DNA of 64,000 nucleotides, from contig OW240913.1 of the NCBI GenBank assembly GCA_933207985.1, positions 355,063,554-355,127,553 of the forward strand. The letters are read 5' to 3'. Positions within the stretch are counted from its first letter, which is position 1. Each line of letters opens with the position of its first letter. The notes below the pieces were generated by a model that saw only the letters and a program-made list of their open reading frames with translations, was not told the origin of the DNA and ran no database searches. Positions 32,626-44,753 of the stretch are shown one piece after another. A program made the position numbers and the translations under genes. This stretch comes from Pelobates cultripes (lineage: Eukaryota > Chordata > Amphibia > Anura > Pelobatidae).

Positions 32626-32954
32626 TAAGCACGCGTTGCAACATGCTGTGCACATTGTCTGCTCATGGACCTGCTGCATTCATTTGTGAAGGGAATTTTA
32701 AGGAGGCGGGAGCAAGTTTCCACCAATCGGTATATCTCTTCATAAACATTTTTACTAAAGGTTTCACAAGCACAAAGTTTGGAATAAATGTGTACCTGAG
32801 AGGTAGGTACCTTTTACTGGTGACAGGGTGCCTATTGTGACATTTAATTTATTTATTTTTATGTAATTTTGTACAGGGAGATTTATCAAAATGTGACGTT
32901 CTGAAAAGAGGTGAAAATTTGTTAAGATTGAGCAGCCTCCAATTGCCATGTTAC

Positions 32955-33092
32955 ATGGATAGGCAACCTTTGGCACTCCAGATGTTGTGGACTACATCCC
33001 CCATAATGCTCTTACACCCATAATGCTGACAAAGCATCATGGGAGGTGTAGTCCAAAACATTTGGAGTTCCAAAGGTTGCCTATGCCTGGCC
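32955..33092. mobile_element. hAT-type MITE palindrome
   Basis: GGATAGGCAACCTTTGGCACTCCAGATGTTGTGGACTACA at the left is mirrored by TGTAGTCCAAAACATTTGGAGTTCCAAAGGTTGCCTATGCC at the right. The inner arm matches the MITEs at 24108 and 48718. No exact 8-bp duplication visible. Confidence 0.7.
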
Positions 33093-33367
33093 TATGATAT
33101 GGATACTAGTTTCCATGGTGATTACACTTTGCACCACTTGGAAATGTGACAGTTTGATAAATCACCCCACAGACACATAATTGCAAGAACCATTGTGAGG
33201 AATCAGTTTGATGATTGGGGTCTCTGAGCTGATCGGCTATAAGCTATTTAACCCCTTCAGAACCATATGTTGAATATTGCAGTCATCATACTCTGGTCCC
33301 AAACACCTAGGCCAGCATTGTTTGTTCTTTATTTGGCTTTGAAAGTTAATTCAAGCCTTGCACATGT
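33093..33367. other. Unassigned spacer
   Basis: Short stretch between MITEs without features. Confidence 0.4.
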
Positions 33368-33846
33368 TTAAGGACCACAATCGGCACCCAGACCACTTCA
33401 GCTCAATTAAGTGGTCTGGGTGCCAGGTACCTCTGGTATTAACACTGCAGCTGAAAACATAGCAGTTTCAGAGAAACTGCTATGTTTCACTGAGGGTTAA
33501 TCCAGCCTCTAGTGGCTGTCTCACTGACAGCCGCTAGTGGCGCTTCCACGCTTCTCACTGTGAAAATCACAGTGAGAAGACGCTGGACATCCATAGGAAA
33601 GCACTGAGTAATGCTTTCCTATGGGCAGTTTAAATAGCCGCGCATGCGCATTCGGCGCTGATGTCGGCAGAGGGAGGAGAGTTCCCCAGCGCTGAGGGAG
33701 CCCGGCGCTGGAGAATGGTAAGTGGATGTAGTGGTTTTAACCCCTTCAAACCAGCGGGAGTGGGACCCTGAGGGTGGGGGCGACCTAAAGACCCTATAGT
33801 CGCAGGAAAACAAGTTTGTTTTCCTGGCACTATAGTGGTCCTTTAA
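33368..33846. mobile_element. Palindromic MITE, AAGGACCACTATAG family, second copy
   Basis: TTTAAGGACCACAATCGGCACCCAGACCAC at the left and CTGGCACTATAGTGGTCCTTTAA at the right. The internal CATAGCAGTTTCAGAGAAACTGCTATG hairpin is shared with 29994-30497. Confidence 0.8.
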
Positions 33847-34223
33847 TTGGCTGGGTCAATCAACTTTCAGATAGGATCTTCAAAAAACTGTTTTTTATTG
33901 GTTACTCCAACCACCATGACCACTTCAGTGATTTGAAGTGGTCTTGGTGATAGGAGTATGTATGTGCAGTCTTTCTGATTGAACAACTGCAAATTCTGAA
34001 TTATCTGCACTTGTGTGCTGGGAGCAAGCTGTAACCTCAGCACACGTCACTTTGGCAGCCCCGCATTCTGTTCCAGGATGCCAATGTCAATTCTGTACAA
34101 AAAAAGTCTGTCGTCAGCAAGCACTGCTTGCTACCAACAGACGTGAGAAGATAGCTCGGTGATTGAACGATGCGAGGCGTCTGTGACAGCTTCGTCTGGC
34201 ACAGAATTCCAGGTCAGTAAGCT

Positions 34224-34782
34224 TAAAGCGGCACTATAGTCACCAAAACAAATTTACCTTAAAGAAGCCGTCTTGGTGTATAGATCATGCACCTGCAGTC
34301 TTACTGTTCAATTCTCTGCCATTTAGGAGTTAAATCACTTTGTTTATGCAGCCCTAGTCACACCTCCCTGCATGTGACTTACACCACCTTCCTAAACACT
34401 TCCTTTAAAGAACTGTCTAATATTTACACTTCCTTCATTGTAAATTCTGTTTAATTTTGAATGTCTTATCTCCTGCTATGTTAATAGCTTGCAAGACCCT
34501 GCAGGGGTGTCCTGTGTGTGATCCAAGTTCAATTTACAGAGCAGGAGATAAAAACATTTAAAATAAGTTGCATTTGATTAAAAAGTGAAACCATTGTGTT
34601 CTCATGCAGGCTGTGTCAGTCACAGCCACGAGAGGTGTGTCTAGGGCTGCATAAACAGAAACAAAAGTGATTTAACTCCTAAATGGCAGAGACTTGAGCA
34701 GTGAAACTAAAGAGGCATGATCTATACACACAAACTGCTTCATTAAGCTAAAGTTGTTTTGGTGACTATAGTGTCTCTTTAA
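34224..34782. mobile_element. Palindromic MITE, full length, CACTATAGTCACC family
   Basis: TTAAAGCGGCACTATAGTCACCAAAACAA at the left is mirrored by TTGTTTTGGTGACTATAGTGTCTCTTTAA at the right. Long arms also share ATCATGC...GCATGATC and AACTCCTAAATGGCAGA in inverse. Both ends sit at TTAA. Confidence 0.85.
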
Positions 34783-34912
34783 TGTTTATTTTTACAGATT
34801 CAGTTTCAGTTCATCTCTGTCTCAATGAATTAAAAAAGGGCATCTATTTAAAAATTAATAATCTGAGAGATTGTTAGTGTGCAATTTACTCTACCTCTGT
34901 ATTTATATTGTT

Positions 34913-35115
34913 TAAGGGACACTAAGATACCTAGACCACTTCAGCTCATTGAAGTGGTTTGTGTGCACAGTCCCAGGCCCCTTAACCCTGCATTGGTAAT
35001 TATTGCAGTTTTTGATAAACTGCAATAATTACTTCTTAGAATTTACTCCACCTCTAGTGGCTATCTACTAGTGACGTTGGCGGAGGTGAGGAGGCGGAGC
35101 CTGAACCAGCACAGA
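34913..35115. mobile_element. Truncated palindromic MITE
   Basis: Starts TTAAGGGACACTAAGATACCTAGACCACTTCAGC; the right terminus is not found. Confidence 0.5.
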
Positions 35116-36516
35116 CGGACATTAGTGCTTGAATCAGGAAAGTGACAGAAAGTGACCTTCTGCATCACAGTGGGTGGGCGGACGCAAAATTCAGAAATTT
35201 CGATTGGAATTCATTATAAATTCTCAGTTTAGTAAAAAAAACCTTTAGCATGCCCCTATATGTACATAAACAGAAGGTTGTGACTGTTTAATTTGTTATA
35301 TTGTTCTACCATCTCTTCTTATTTTGCCTGTATTGAGGTAGGGCAGTAGTGATAAGACTTTTCCTTGGTGTGAATAGTGCAAGTTCTATCCTCGTACCTC
35401 CCGTGTAAGGTCAAATCACAATACAGAGTTCTGAAAACAGCACAGGATTTACTGGCATTCCATATCTTTTTCATTCCTTCTTTCCCCAATAGATTAATAA
35501 CACAAAGCAAGTTTACAAGGATCTCATATCTTTACACAAATAATTGCAATCACATTATATACGGATGTGTCTTTTTAATATTCCACTGACGGAAATCCCA
35601 TGGCTCCTTTTAAAGTGCTGTTTATAATACAAATCAAGTTACTGTATACAGGAACTCAAACATTAATGAGTTAACGTTTATTGGCTTATGTAGGCAGCGA
35701 GAGAACGGCTGATAAATAACACCAGTAATTTTCTCTTCTTATGTCAGACTTTAGCCTGTGTTAAATACGGGGAAGCCCTCCTGCTCCATACTGGCGTGGG
35801 ATCGCAGTACAGTATTCAGCATTGCAGATATTTTTAAAAGGATTTTTTTCTCTAACGGGCGAGTCTGTGAGGGTTGTGGTATGTTGACAATCGTTTTGCA
35901 TATATTTAAATGTTTAAAAAAAACATAAGCATCAGTTCATTTGTCAGGTTTGCCTTGGCAGATAAGCTAGCACTTTATGGCCAAACAATGGTACTGACAA
36001 TCTACTCAAAGGCTGCTTCATGCACCAATATAAGTTTGTATTATTAAATACTAATGTATTTTATTAATTTACTGTGCTTTTTAAGAGCTCAAATCATACT
36101 AATGTTTTGCAGAATGCGGCTCCATAAGCCTGCCTCCTTAGCCACGCCCCCTGATTCAAGAAAAAGACTTCCTTATCAAATGTATGTACACAGCTCAGCC
36201 ACTGACTGCACTGAGTGAGTTGAACTACAATCTGCTTTATTAGGAGAAGAAGAGATACAAGTAAGCCTATCACCACCTGTATTTTGTAGTGTCTACAGCC
36301 AGTTGTGAATAAAAAGCAGCTTATTTAGTGTTATTGTTAGGGCAGAGCTGTGTACATACATAATAAGGAAATATTTATGGCATGAGGGGGTGTGCCTAAT
36401 GAGATACTTGTGGTGCAAATTTTTGTTTTGTTCCAAAACTATAAAGATTTGAGCATGCAAAATACTACAGCATACTGATGAGGCCAAATTGATTAAGTTG
36501 TATGAAGTGACCCCCT
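35116..36516. other. No gene seen
   Basis: AT-rich unique-looking sequence; small frames have no protein signature. Confidence 0.4.
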
Positions 36517-36953
36517 CTAAAGGGACACTATAGTCACCAAAACAACTTCAGCTTAATGAAGCAGTTTTGGTGTATAAATCCGAAGTGTCACCTCTCAATT
36601 CCATGCAATTTATGAGTTAACTCACTGTTGTTTCTTATTCAGCCCTAAACACCTCCCCTGCCTGTGACTGACACAACCTGCATTAAAAAAAGGTTTCATT
36701 TTTCAATCAGATATTAACGTACTTTAGAAGTGTTTGTCTCTTGCTCTAAAAATTTAACCTAAACCATACTTAGGAAGATCATGCCAGATCTAGCAAACTA
36801 TTAACAGTGCGGAAGATAAAAACAAATTCTAAATTACACAAACAGTGAAATAAATAAAGTGTAAATATTAGATTTCACTTTACAAGAAGAGTTTAGGAAG
36901 GCTGTGCACGTTACATCCGGGGAGGTGTAACTAGAATTGCATAAACAAAGATC
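36517..36953. mobile_element. Palindromic MITE, truncated
   Basis: Starts AAAGGGACACTATAGTCACCAAAACAACTTCAGC; it is cut at AATTGCATAAACAAAGATC, where a different repeat begins. A matching terminus (GCCTATAGTGTTCCTTTAA) appears at 38258-38276, so an insertion between them is possible. Confidence 0.6.
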
Positions 36954-37164
36954 TTCCTCGCTGGCCCAAGGGCCCTATGATCTGAGAGAGAGGGCAAGAA
37001 GACCCGGAGGCAGCAGGAGGGACCTGTGTAGGAGATCGCTCCTCCCACAAGCAAGCTGTGTGGACCGTTGCCATGTGTTACCATGGCAACACTCCACACA
37101 CCATTCTGCGCGCGGGAGGACAGGAGAGCCTGCAGCTAGAGGAGCTGCAGGCTGCAAAGAACTT

Positions 37165-37640
37165 ACCACTGGACCACCAGGGCTGGCTGTGTTCCCCCCA
37201 CCTTCATCAAAGGCAAGAAGAAGGTTTTAGGGAATGAAGATATTTATTAATGTTTAGTATAATTAAAAACAAAAAAACAAATTTGCTACCTGCACCCCTC
37301 AAACTCTGCAACACATACACACACCACACACAGCACCCCCCCACACACAGCACCTCTCAAACACACAGCACCCCCCCACACACACAGCACTCCTGACACA
37401 CAGAACACTCAACACACCCACAGCACACACATATAAACGCACAGCACCCCCACAGCACCTCTCAAACACACAGCACCCCCCCAAACACACACAAACACAG
37501 CACTCCTCACAAACACAGCACCTCTCAGACAGATGCACACACCACCTCTCAGACACACACAGCACCCCTCACACACACAGCACCCATCACAAACACACAC
37601 ACAGCACTCGTACACACACACACACACACACATACACTGC
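37165..37640. repeat. Left arm of an inverted repeat pair
   Basis: CAGGGCTGGCTGTGTTCCCCCCACCTTCAT...TTGCTACCTGCACCCCTCAAACTC followed by a CACACAGCACCCC-type array. The reverse complement appears at 38690-39065 with the same order (array, GCAGGTAGCAAA, GGTGGGGGGAACACAGCCAGCCC). Confidence 0.8.
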
Positions 37641-37649
37641 ACACCTCAA

Positions 37650-38115
37650 TTCAGTATTTGTGTGTATTTAGAAGACTGTGTGTTTGTGTCTGTGTATTCA
37701 GCATACTGTGTGTGTGTATTCAGCAGTCTGTCTGTGTGCACTAAGCAGTGTGTGTGTGTGTACTCAGCAGTGTGTGTGTGTATTTAGCAGTCTGTGTGTG
37801 CTTGTATTCAGCAGTCGGTGTGAATGTGTTCAGCAGTCTGTGACTGTATTCAGCAGTCTGTGTGTATTTAGCGGACTGTGTGTTTGTGTGTGTGTGTGTA
37901 TGTACACAGCAGTCTGTCTGTGTGTACTCAGCAGTTTGCCTGTGTGTACTCAGCAGTGTGTGTGCGTGTATTCAGCAGTCTGTCTGTCTGTACGCATCAG
38001 TGTGTGTGCGTGTATTCAGCAGTCTGTGTGTGTGTGTGTATTCAGCAGTCTGTGTGTGCGTGTGTTCAGCAGTCTGTGTGTGCGTGTGTTCAGCAGTCTG
38101 TCTGTATGTGTTGTA
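37650..38115. repeat. Imperfect tandem repeat, TGTGTATTCAGCAGTCTG type
   Basis: Units of about 24-36 bp built from (TG)n plus ATTCAGCAGTC; about 15 copies. It creates spurious Cys/Val-rich frames. Confidence 0.85.
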
Positions 38116-38411
38116 TGAGTGTATTGAATTTGTTGGAGGTACTAATAAATATAAACCTAATTTTATTTATAAATTTAAATTTTGTGATTTGTGTGTAGGC
38201 AGGGCCCCAGTGCACTGCTTTGTCCGGGGGCCCATAATGTGGTTAAGATGGCACTGGTGCCTATAGTGTTCCTTTAAACATATACTTAGCTTTGAGATGG
38301 TGCACAAGTAATTTATTTTGTTTGCCATGTTATACATTGCAGATGAATACTTTAGTCAATACAGCTACTCCATACAGCCCAACATTTGAAATGGACAAAG
38401 AGGGACATTTT

Positions 38412-38560
38412 AAAGGGACACTACAGACACCAAGATCACTTGAGCTCATTTTTAATAAACTACCAGACAGCCACTAGAGGGACTTCCATGTCATTTTGGT
38501 TGCTTATCTAATGCTGGACATCCTCACACTGTGCATGACGACATCCAGTGAAACCCCATA
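38412..38560. mobile_element. Palindromic MITE fragment
   Basis: TAAAGGGACACTACAGACACCAAGATCACTTGAGC at the left; no right end before the inverted arm at 38690. Confidence 0.5.
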
Positions 38561-38689
38561 GGAAAGCATTGTATAACGCTTTCCTATGGGGGAAGTACTA
38601 ATGCGAGTACAGACATGCACATTAGGTCGCCCCTCCGGCAGATGACAGTGGGGGAGGAGCAAAGGACATCGGCGCTGGAATCAGGTAAG

Positions 38690-39065
38690 TGACAGAAGGG
38701 ATGCTGTGTGTGAGTGTCTGTGTCTGTATGAGAGATGCTGTGTCTGTGAGGAGTGCTGTGTGTGAGTAGTGCTGTGTTTGTGTGTGTGTGAGGGGGGTGC
38801 TGTGTGTTTGAGAGGTGCTGTGGGGGGTGCTGTGTGAGTGTGTATGCTGTGTGTGAGGGGAGTTTCTGTGTGTCAGGAGCTGTGTGTGGGGGGGTGCTGT
38901 ATATGTGTGTGTGTGTGTGTGTGTTGCAGAGTTCGAGGAGTGCAGGTAGCAAATGTGTTGTTTTTATTTTTAAATTATACTATACATTAATAAAAATATT
39001 CCTCCCCCGCCCCAACCTTCTTCTTACTTTTGGTGAAGGTGGGGGGAACACAGCCAGCCCTGGGG
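38690..39065. repeat. Right arm of inverted repeat pair
   Basis: Carries GTGCTGTGTGTG-type array then GCAGGTAGCAAATGTGTTG and GGTGGGGGGAACACAGCCAGCCC, reverse complementary in order to 37165-37640. Arms diverge by scattered substitutions. Confidence 0.8.
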
Positions 39066-39597
39066 AGATTGTCTGACTGGGTTCACTGTCTGTGCAGTGT
39101 ATTTTGGCAATTACTAAACGTGGAACTATGGGACCAGCAGCATAAACCTGACTCCATAAGGTGTAGTAAGTAACCACTTTGTATTTTTAGAATTACCCTC
39201 AATGATCAGGGTTGCGGTACAAGGGTAAAAGGGAGCACAAGGGTATTTGTTCCACTTTATTTAATCATTCAGTGAAGTCCCAGCTTATCGGGTTCCATGT
39301 TTTAAGTTCACATCTATTTTTTTTAACTGTTTTGCATCTACATATATATATATTTATTTATTTTAGTCATGTGTCCAATACTTTAGTTGTATTTGATTTG
39401 GTATGGTTGTGCATCTCTTTTTCTTTAAATCTGTTGAAATATTATCAATCTGAGCCTTTGTCCTCTAGCATGTAAACTCACAAACCTTCAGAAAAACTTT
39501 TCTCACTGTGACCACTTGACTATTTGGTGTAAATCACACACTTCACGTTGACATTGTCATTCTTAAAAAAGCTCAAATTTTAATAAATGTTTATTAC
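39066..39597. other. No gene seen (presumed intron)
   Basis: Sequence downstream (minus-strand sense) of the exon at 39598. No repeat recognised. Confidence 0.35.
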
Positions 39598-39711
39598 CAT
39601 TATTCGAGGCTTTACTCTTCAAATCTTCCGACAATGTTGGAATTTTGTCCAGTGATACAAAATCCTTGTATTCCTTACGCCTCTCTTCCAGAGTCAACTT
39701 TGACAAGCGCT
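39598..39711 (-). CDS. Single internal exon of an unidentified host gene (partial)
   Basis: On the minus strand a pyrimidine tract TTTATCTTTTTTGTACAG precedes 39711 and a donor GTAATA follows 39598. The 114-bp piece is open in only one frame, entering with two bases of a split codon and leaving with one, so both splice phases match (phase 1 at both ends) and the exon could be skipped without a frameshift. The 37 complete codons encode a charged, helix-prone peptide including LTLEERRKEYKDF and LDKIPTLSEDLKS. The other two frames contain stops. I do not recognise the gene. If real, the surrounding tens of kb are introns of a minus-strand gene. Confidence 0.6.
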
Positions 39712-41346
39712 CTGTACAAAAAAGATAAATAAATTATCATTAGTTATAACGCACCGACATAAGACACAGATCTGTAAAATAGGGCAAAAGCAGGGGGCCT
39801 CATACAGAAACTAAAATTTAGCATCTACAGCTGCTTTATACAAAGGGTTCAGCAAGATGGTTCAAGAGCTTACAATCTAAAACGTTATGGGTAATTGAGA
39901 CGAGAGGCTGCTTTATAACATAGACAGACATACTTCATTAAAAAAAAAAAAAACATTTTCTGCAATAAAGAACTGTAATGTAAAATATTAACAATGTATC
40001 TAACAATATGAGGAAAATGAATTGATCAAAATATAAACGTTGTTGGTTCGTGGGTTATTTCTCTAAAGTTTAAACGTGATTTTCATGTTCTAGGAAAAAT
40101 AGCCAGACTCATTTGGAATTCTCTTTGACTGTCCAAAAATGTATACTTTAGGGAATAACTTTTTTGAAGAAATAGATCACGCTTCAAAAATATAACTTAT
40201 TTAGCAAAACCTGCCCACCATTTCTTTGTACATCAACTGAAGCCCCTAATGCACAGGCTTCCATGTGTTTAGGGAATTGTATTGTCCCATTTAGGAGTCT
40301 TGGGATATGCTATTTAAAGTTTTCAAACTTTTAAACTGTTAATATCTAATATATATCTTCCAACAATGTCCTCGGTTCAATATTTCTGGATACGCTTTTC
40401 AAATGATTTACTATTTTTTAATAAACTTTTAAAATATATATTTTTTTAAATATTAAAATATAAAAAAATATATCATTTTAAAAATATATCAATTTGTCAA
40501 AACAAATATTAAAATATTAAAATAATTTTTTTTGAATAATAAATAATTTGAAGAGTGTATCCAAAAATATTAAACAACTTGAAAGGGTGAATAATATAGC
40601 GGGTATAAATTTAAAGGCGCCAAAAAATTAATTCACCTTGCGGCAGACAATTAAAGGCTGCAGCCCCACCCACCCTCCCCTTTTTTCTTTTAGGGATCCT
40701 ATTGTGACTTTATTATGGGATATAAGTCAACCTCCTGGGCATCACAGGAGGGTGGACGTGGTTTATTTGGTAGTAAATATATATTTCTGGCTCCTGGCTT
40801 TAAGGGGCGGAGCCTGGAAATGGTTAATGGTTATTGGTTATTTGGTTTAAATTTACGGTTTATTATTATTATTATTATTATGGATATTTAATTTGGAATT
40901 GTGAAATCCGTAATAAAAGTCACGGCCATTCGCCAAAGTTGTTTTGTGTTTTATTTATACTATATATCATTTTCATTTATACTATGTATCAACATTCAAA
41001 CCCCATGCACCTGTCATGGTTGGTTATATTTATTACCTGCTATGTGTTAAATTTATATATGTGTGTATGTATATTGTATTATTTTTTGTAATATTATATT
41101 GTCCCCTACAGTAACAATGCAGTGTTTGTAGATCCAGGACATACTTGAAAATGAATATCAATGTATCCTTCCTGGTAAAATATTTTATAAATAAATAAAT
41201 TGCATTATGGCCTTACATTTGAAATTCACTTAGAACACCTGACAATTCACATTTAAGTAAATAGCACTACTGTCATGACTGTGCCAGAAGAGTATTTAGC
41301 ACCTATGCTTTCCTCTTATAATACCGAAATTACAAAAATACGAAGT
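39712..41346. other. No gene; AT-rich, small simple repeats
   Basis: Contains an A-run near 39940, an extremely AT-rich block at 40330-40560, a (TTA)n run at 40860-40880 and an L2-like tail TTCCTGGTAAAATATTTTATAAATAAATAA at 41168-41200. No coding signal. Confidence 0.5.
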
Positions 41347-41427
41347 TTAACCCCTTAAGGACCAAACTGCTGTAATAAAAGGGAATCATGACATTTCACA
41401 CATGTCATGTGTCCTTAAGGGGTTAAA
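41347..41427. mobile_element. Small MITE, TTAACCCCTTAAGGAC family
   Basis: TTTAACCCCTTAAGGACCAAAC to GTGTCCTTAAGGGGTTAA; a second copy of the 29917 element in opposite orientation. Confidence 0.75.
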
Positions 41428-41770
41428 GGAACATTAGAGTGTCAGAAATTAAAACACGTATTCCTAACACTCTAGTGTTAGACTAACTGTTTAGGTGACT
41501 GGCTTTACTCACCTTTTCTCCATTGCCACTCCAGTCTCAACGCTGCTGGCCCCGCCTCAATGGCTGAGATCATCAATCTTAATGATCTCATCCAATCCAA
41601 TGCTTTCCCATAGGAAGGCATTGTGAGGATATTGCACATGCGCGGCAAAACGCAGCACTGCACTCAGCATCTCCTTAATAGAGATACATTGAGTCAATGC
41701 ATCTCTTTAGAGGTGTACCTAGGCAGCAATGTAAACACTGCCTTTTCTCTGCAGGGACAGGCTATAGACA
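41428..41770. mobile_element. Palindromic MITE fragment, AAAGGAACATTAGAGTG
   Basis: Abuts the small MITE at TTAA exactly as the pair at 29994 does. The right terminus is only weakly visible (GGCTATAGACACCG near 41759). Confidence 0.45.
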
Positions 41771-43839
41771 CCGAAGTATATCAGTGGACCAAGATTTAGG
41801 CTTTTATCAGTTATATTCTAAAGACAGTGTTTTATTTTATTACTATTTTATTTGCAACTTGTTTTCTAGTCTATATTTTGTTTCCTTTACAGCTATGATA
41901 TGTCTCAGTTTACTGCATAATTGTTTAATACATGTAAAAATATTATTTATATTTCTACAATATTGTTGTTGAGTAAGCTCAGAAGAGAAATTGTTTAAAG
42001 CAAAGGGGTTAAAAAAAAAAAGAAACACGGAAAGGAGATTGAATTCTAAAAATGTAAACTATAATTGCTGCTGATTCCCTTTTTTAACTTACAAATTTGT
42101 ACTGTTTAATGTTTGTAACACAAAATGCTTAAGCAAAACAAGTGCACCTCTCTATCAGAAGACGATGATTGGCAGTTCACTGAGCACATGCTCACAAGGT
42201 TCAACAATGCTTCTCAAAGAGAAGCATTTGATTGGACCTCGGAGAGGGGATCTGTGACGCAGTGTACTGAGGGAGAAGGCAGGGAAGAAACTGGATGGAT
42301 TCAAAATAAGTTTTAGATTTATTTTACAGGATTTCTCAAAACAAAAAGTAAAGAGGCCTAGTAACAAGTATGTTATTTGAAGAGGCAGGTGATAGCGGAT
42401 TCACTTTCTAACTTTTCACTAGCAACTTTCACTAGAATTGTCATGCAATTAAAAATTGAAATAATTTCTATGGAAAGATCTATTTGAACTTATACCTGTA
42501 CGCAGTACGCTAAGGCAGCACGTTTAGATGAATAAAATCAGTTAACCTATAGATGAGCGGTAACCAATTTAGCTTTCAAAGTTGGTGAGGAATTACAAAC
42601 ACCATGATGCCCAGGCAGACACACTCATTTCCTTGTAAAATGATTAGAGAAAATGTAAGTACTACCAGAGCTGGACAGCTACCCCAGATCCCCAAGTTAT
42701 TCAGTTAATCCATTTATCTCAGCTTGCATTAATGATAGGTCACCGTGTTCTATATCTTGTAGGTCATCAAAATACAGTCAGATCAGGTACAACATGAAAT
42801 TCTAGCTTTTTCCTATAGTTTTCAAAGTACTCAAATACTACACAGTCCCAGACGTAACAATCTGCCACTATTTAACTGTGCTGCTCTGAGTTTGTTGGCC
42901 AAGTTTAAATAAGACGAATAATCAGTAATAATTGTATTTGGGCATATTTATGTATTTTTTGGCATGCAAATATTAACGTCACAATTTCTGACATCATATA
43001 ACCTATATACACACACATGTATGCACGTGTTCCCTACACAAGATATACAATCTATGGTTTCTAAGCAATACAGGATAAGAGTATGCATGACGACAATTGC
43101 ATTAACCAGTTGTGTGCCAGAGGGATCTACGCCAGTGTGACAAATCATGTGTACAGGCACCATATAAGCACAAACAAGGAATGTTTGCGATTAAAGAATA
43201 ATCAGGATATTTGGTGTAGTGTAGGCCTATAGAGGGTGAAACAAAGTGTCAGCATAAGCAATGCACCCTGTAAATACAGTAAGGGAATAATAGCACGTGT
43301 TACAATAAAGTAATGGAGATAAATATAGAGCAAGCCCACATGAAATGAACAATGCTCATTGTTTACATGTCATTTGAATTTACATGTACAATCATACGTA
43401 TGGTCAATGGGAAATGGAAAGTAAACTTGCAGGAAGCCTGGGGTGATGGCAGTATTGGGACAGGCTCCCCATACAGTCTGCGGCTGCAGTAAATAAATAA
43501 ATACAGGGGAGGCAACAACACAGGGAAAGAAGGGATAAAGTTCAGCATGGCAGGCACAGCTAGGAAACGAAACAAATAAACTTTGAGCTGCAGGTGGAGT
43601 GTGTGATTTATATGGAGGCAGCTCACTGCACTGTGTGCAATAAATGTACAATAATAACACTGTATCTGAATGTTTCTGATAAAGTATCACAAATAACAGA
43701 ATTATCTAGTAAAGTACTCCCAGTGCCTTATACACAACAAGCTCTGTCCTCAGCTACATTCTCTGAGATGAAAGCTTTGCTGGAGTACCTTCCTGTCTAC
43801 TTATAAAGTGTCCAGTGTGTTATTCCTATGTATAGGGTC
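41771..43839. other. No gene seen
   Basis: AT-rich sequence. Small frames at 42125-42316 and 43363-43690 have no protein signature and no splice context that convinces me. Confidence 0.4.
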
Positions 43840-44665
43840 ACATGCCATGAGTGCTGACAGCTCTGTGACACCCAAAGCATTATGGGAATGGTAGTCTACT
43901 CCCATCTTATGCTAGCCACATGTCCTGTACCCAACCAGCAGGGCCACCTGTCACCCAAATCATTCTGGGTATGGTAATCTTACACTAGCCACATCTTATC
44001 TTACACTAGCCACCTGTACAAAACCTGCAGGGCACCTGCTGCCCAAATCATTCTGGGTATGATACCCTGCTCCCTCTCAGCCTAGCAACATGTCCTAAAC
44101 ACAGCAGTCACTAAAGCATTCTGGATATGGTACCCTACTCCCATCTTATAATAGTCACATGTCCTGTACCCTGCTACTCAAAGAATTCTGGGAAAGGAAC
44201 CCTAGTCCCATGTTATGCTAGCCACATGTACTATACCCAGCCTGCAAGGCCACCTGTCACCCAAAGGATCCTGGGAATGTCACCCTGATTCCATGTTATG
44301 CTAGCCACATGTATTATACCCAGCATGCAAGGCCACCTGTCACCCAAAGGATCCTGGGAATGTCACCCTGATTCCATGTTACTGTAGCCACATGTCCTGC
44401 AGCCAGCCTGTTGGCCCCCTGTCACCCAAAGGATCCTGGGAATGTCACCCTGATTCCATGTTATGCTAGCCACATGTCCTGTAGCCAGCCTGGTGGCCCC
44501 CTGCCGCCTAAAGCATCCTGGGAATGTCATCCTGATTCCATGTTATGCTAGCCACATGTCCTGTAGCCAGCCTGGTGGCCCCTGGTCACCCATAGCATCC
44601 TGGGAATGTCACCCTGATTCCATGTTATTGTAGCCACATGTCCTGCAGCCAGCCTGGTGGCCACC
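43840..44665. repeat. Degenerate ~85-95-bp tandem repeat
   Basis: About nine units share GCTAGCCACATGTCCTGTA, CCAGCCTG-GGCC, CACCTGTCACCCAAA and GGATCCTGGGAATGTCACCC. The left units are more diverged than those from 44220 on. Confidence 0.85.
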
Positions 44666-44753
44666 AATAACAATAAGAGCAGTGGGAGTTGGAGTCCATC
44701 CACAGTGTGATCAGGACCCTGGTCAGTGCCCCCAATGTCAGGATACATGCTGG

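Noticed and set aside
37299..38266. Cys/Val-rich ORFs in GT/CA arrays
   Set aside because: Microsatellite-derived; open in several frames on both strands.
42125..42316. 63-codon frame with acidic start
   Set aside because: No homologue recognised, no splice sites, and its right part resembles a dispersed repeat segment.
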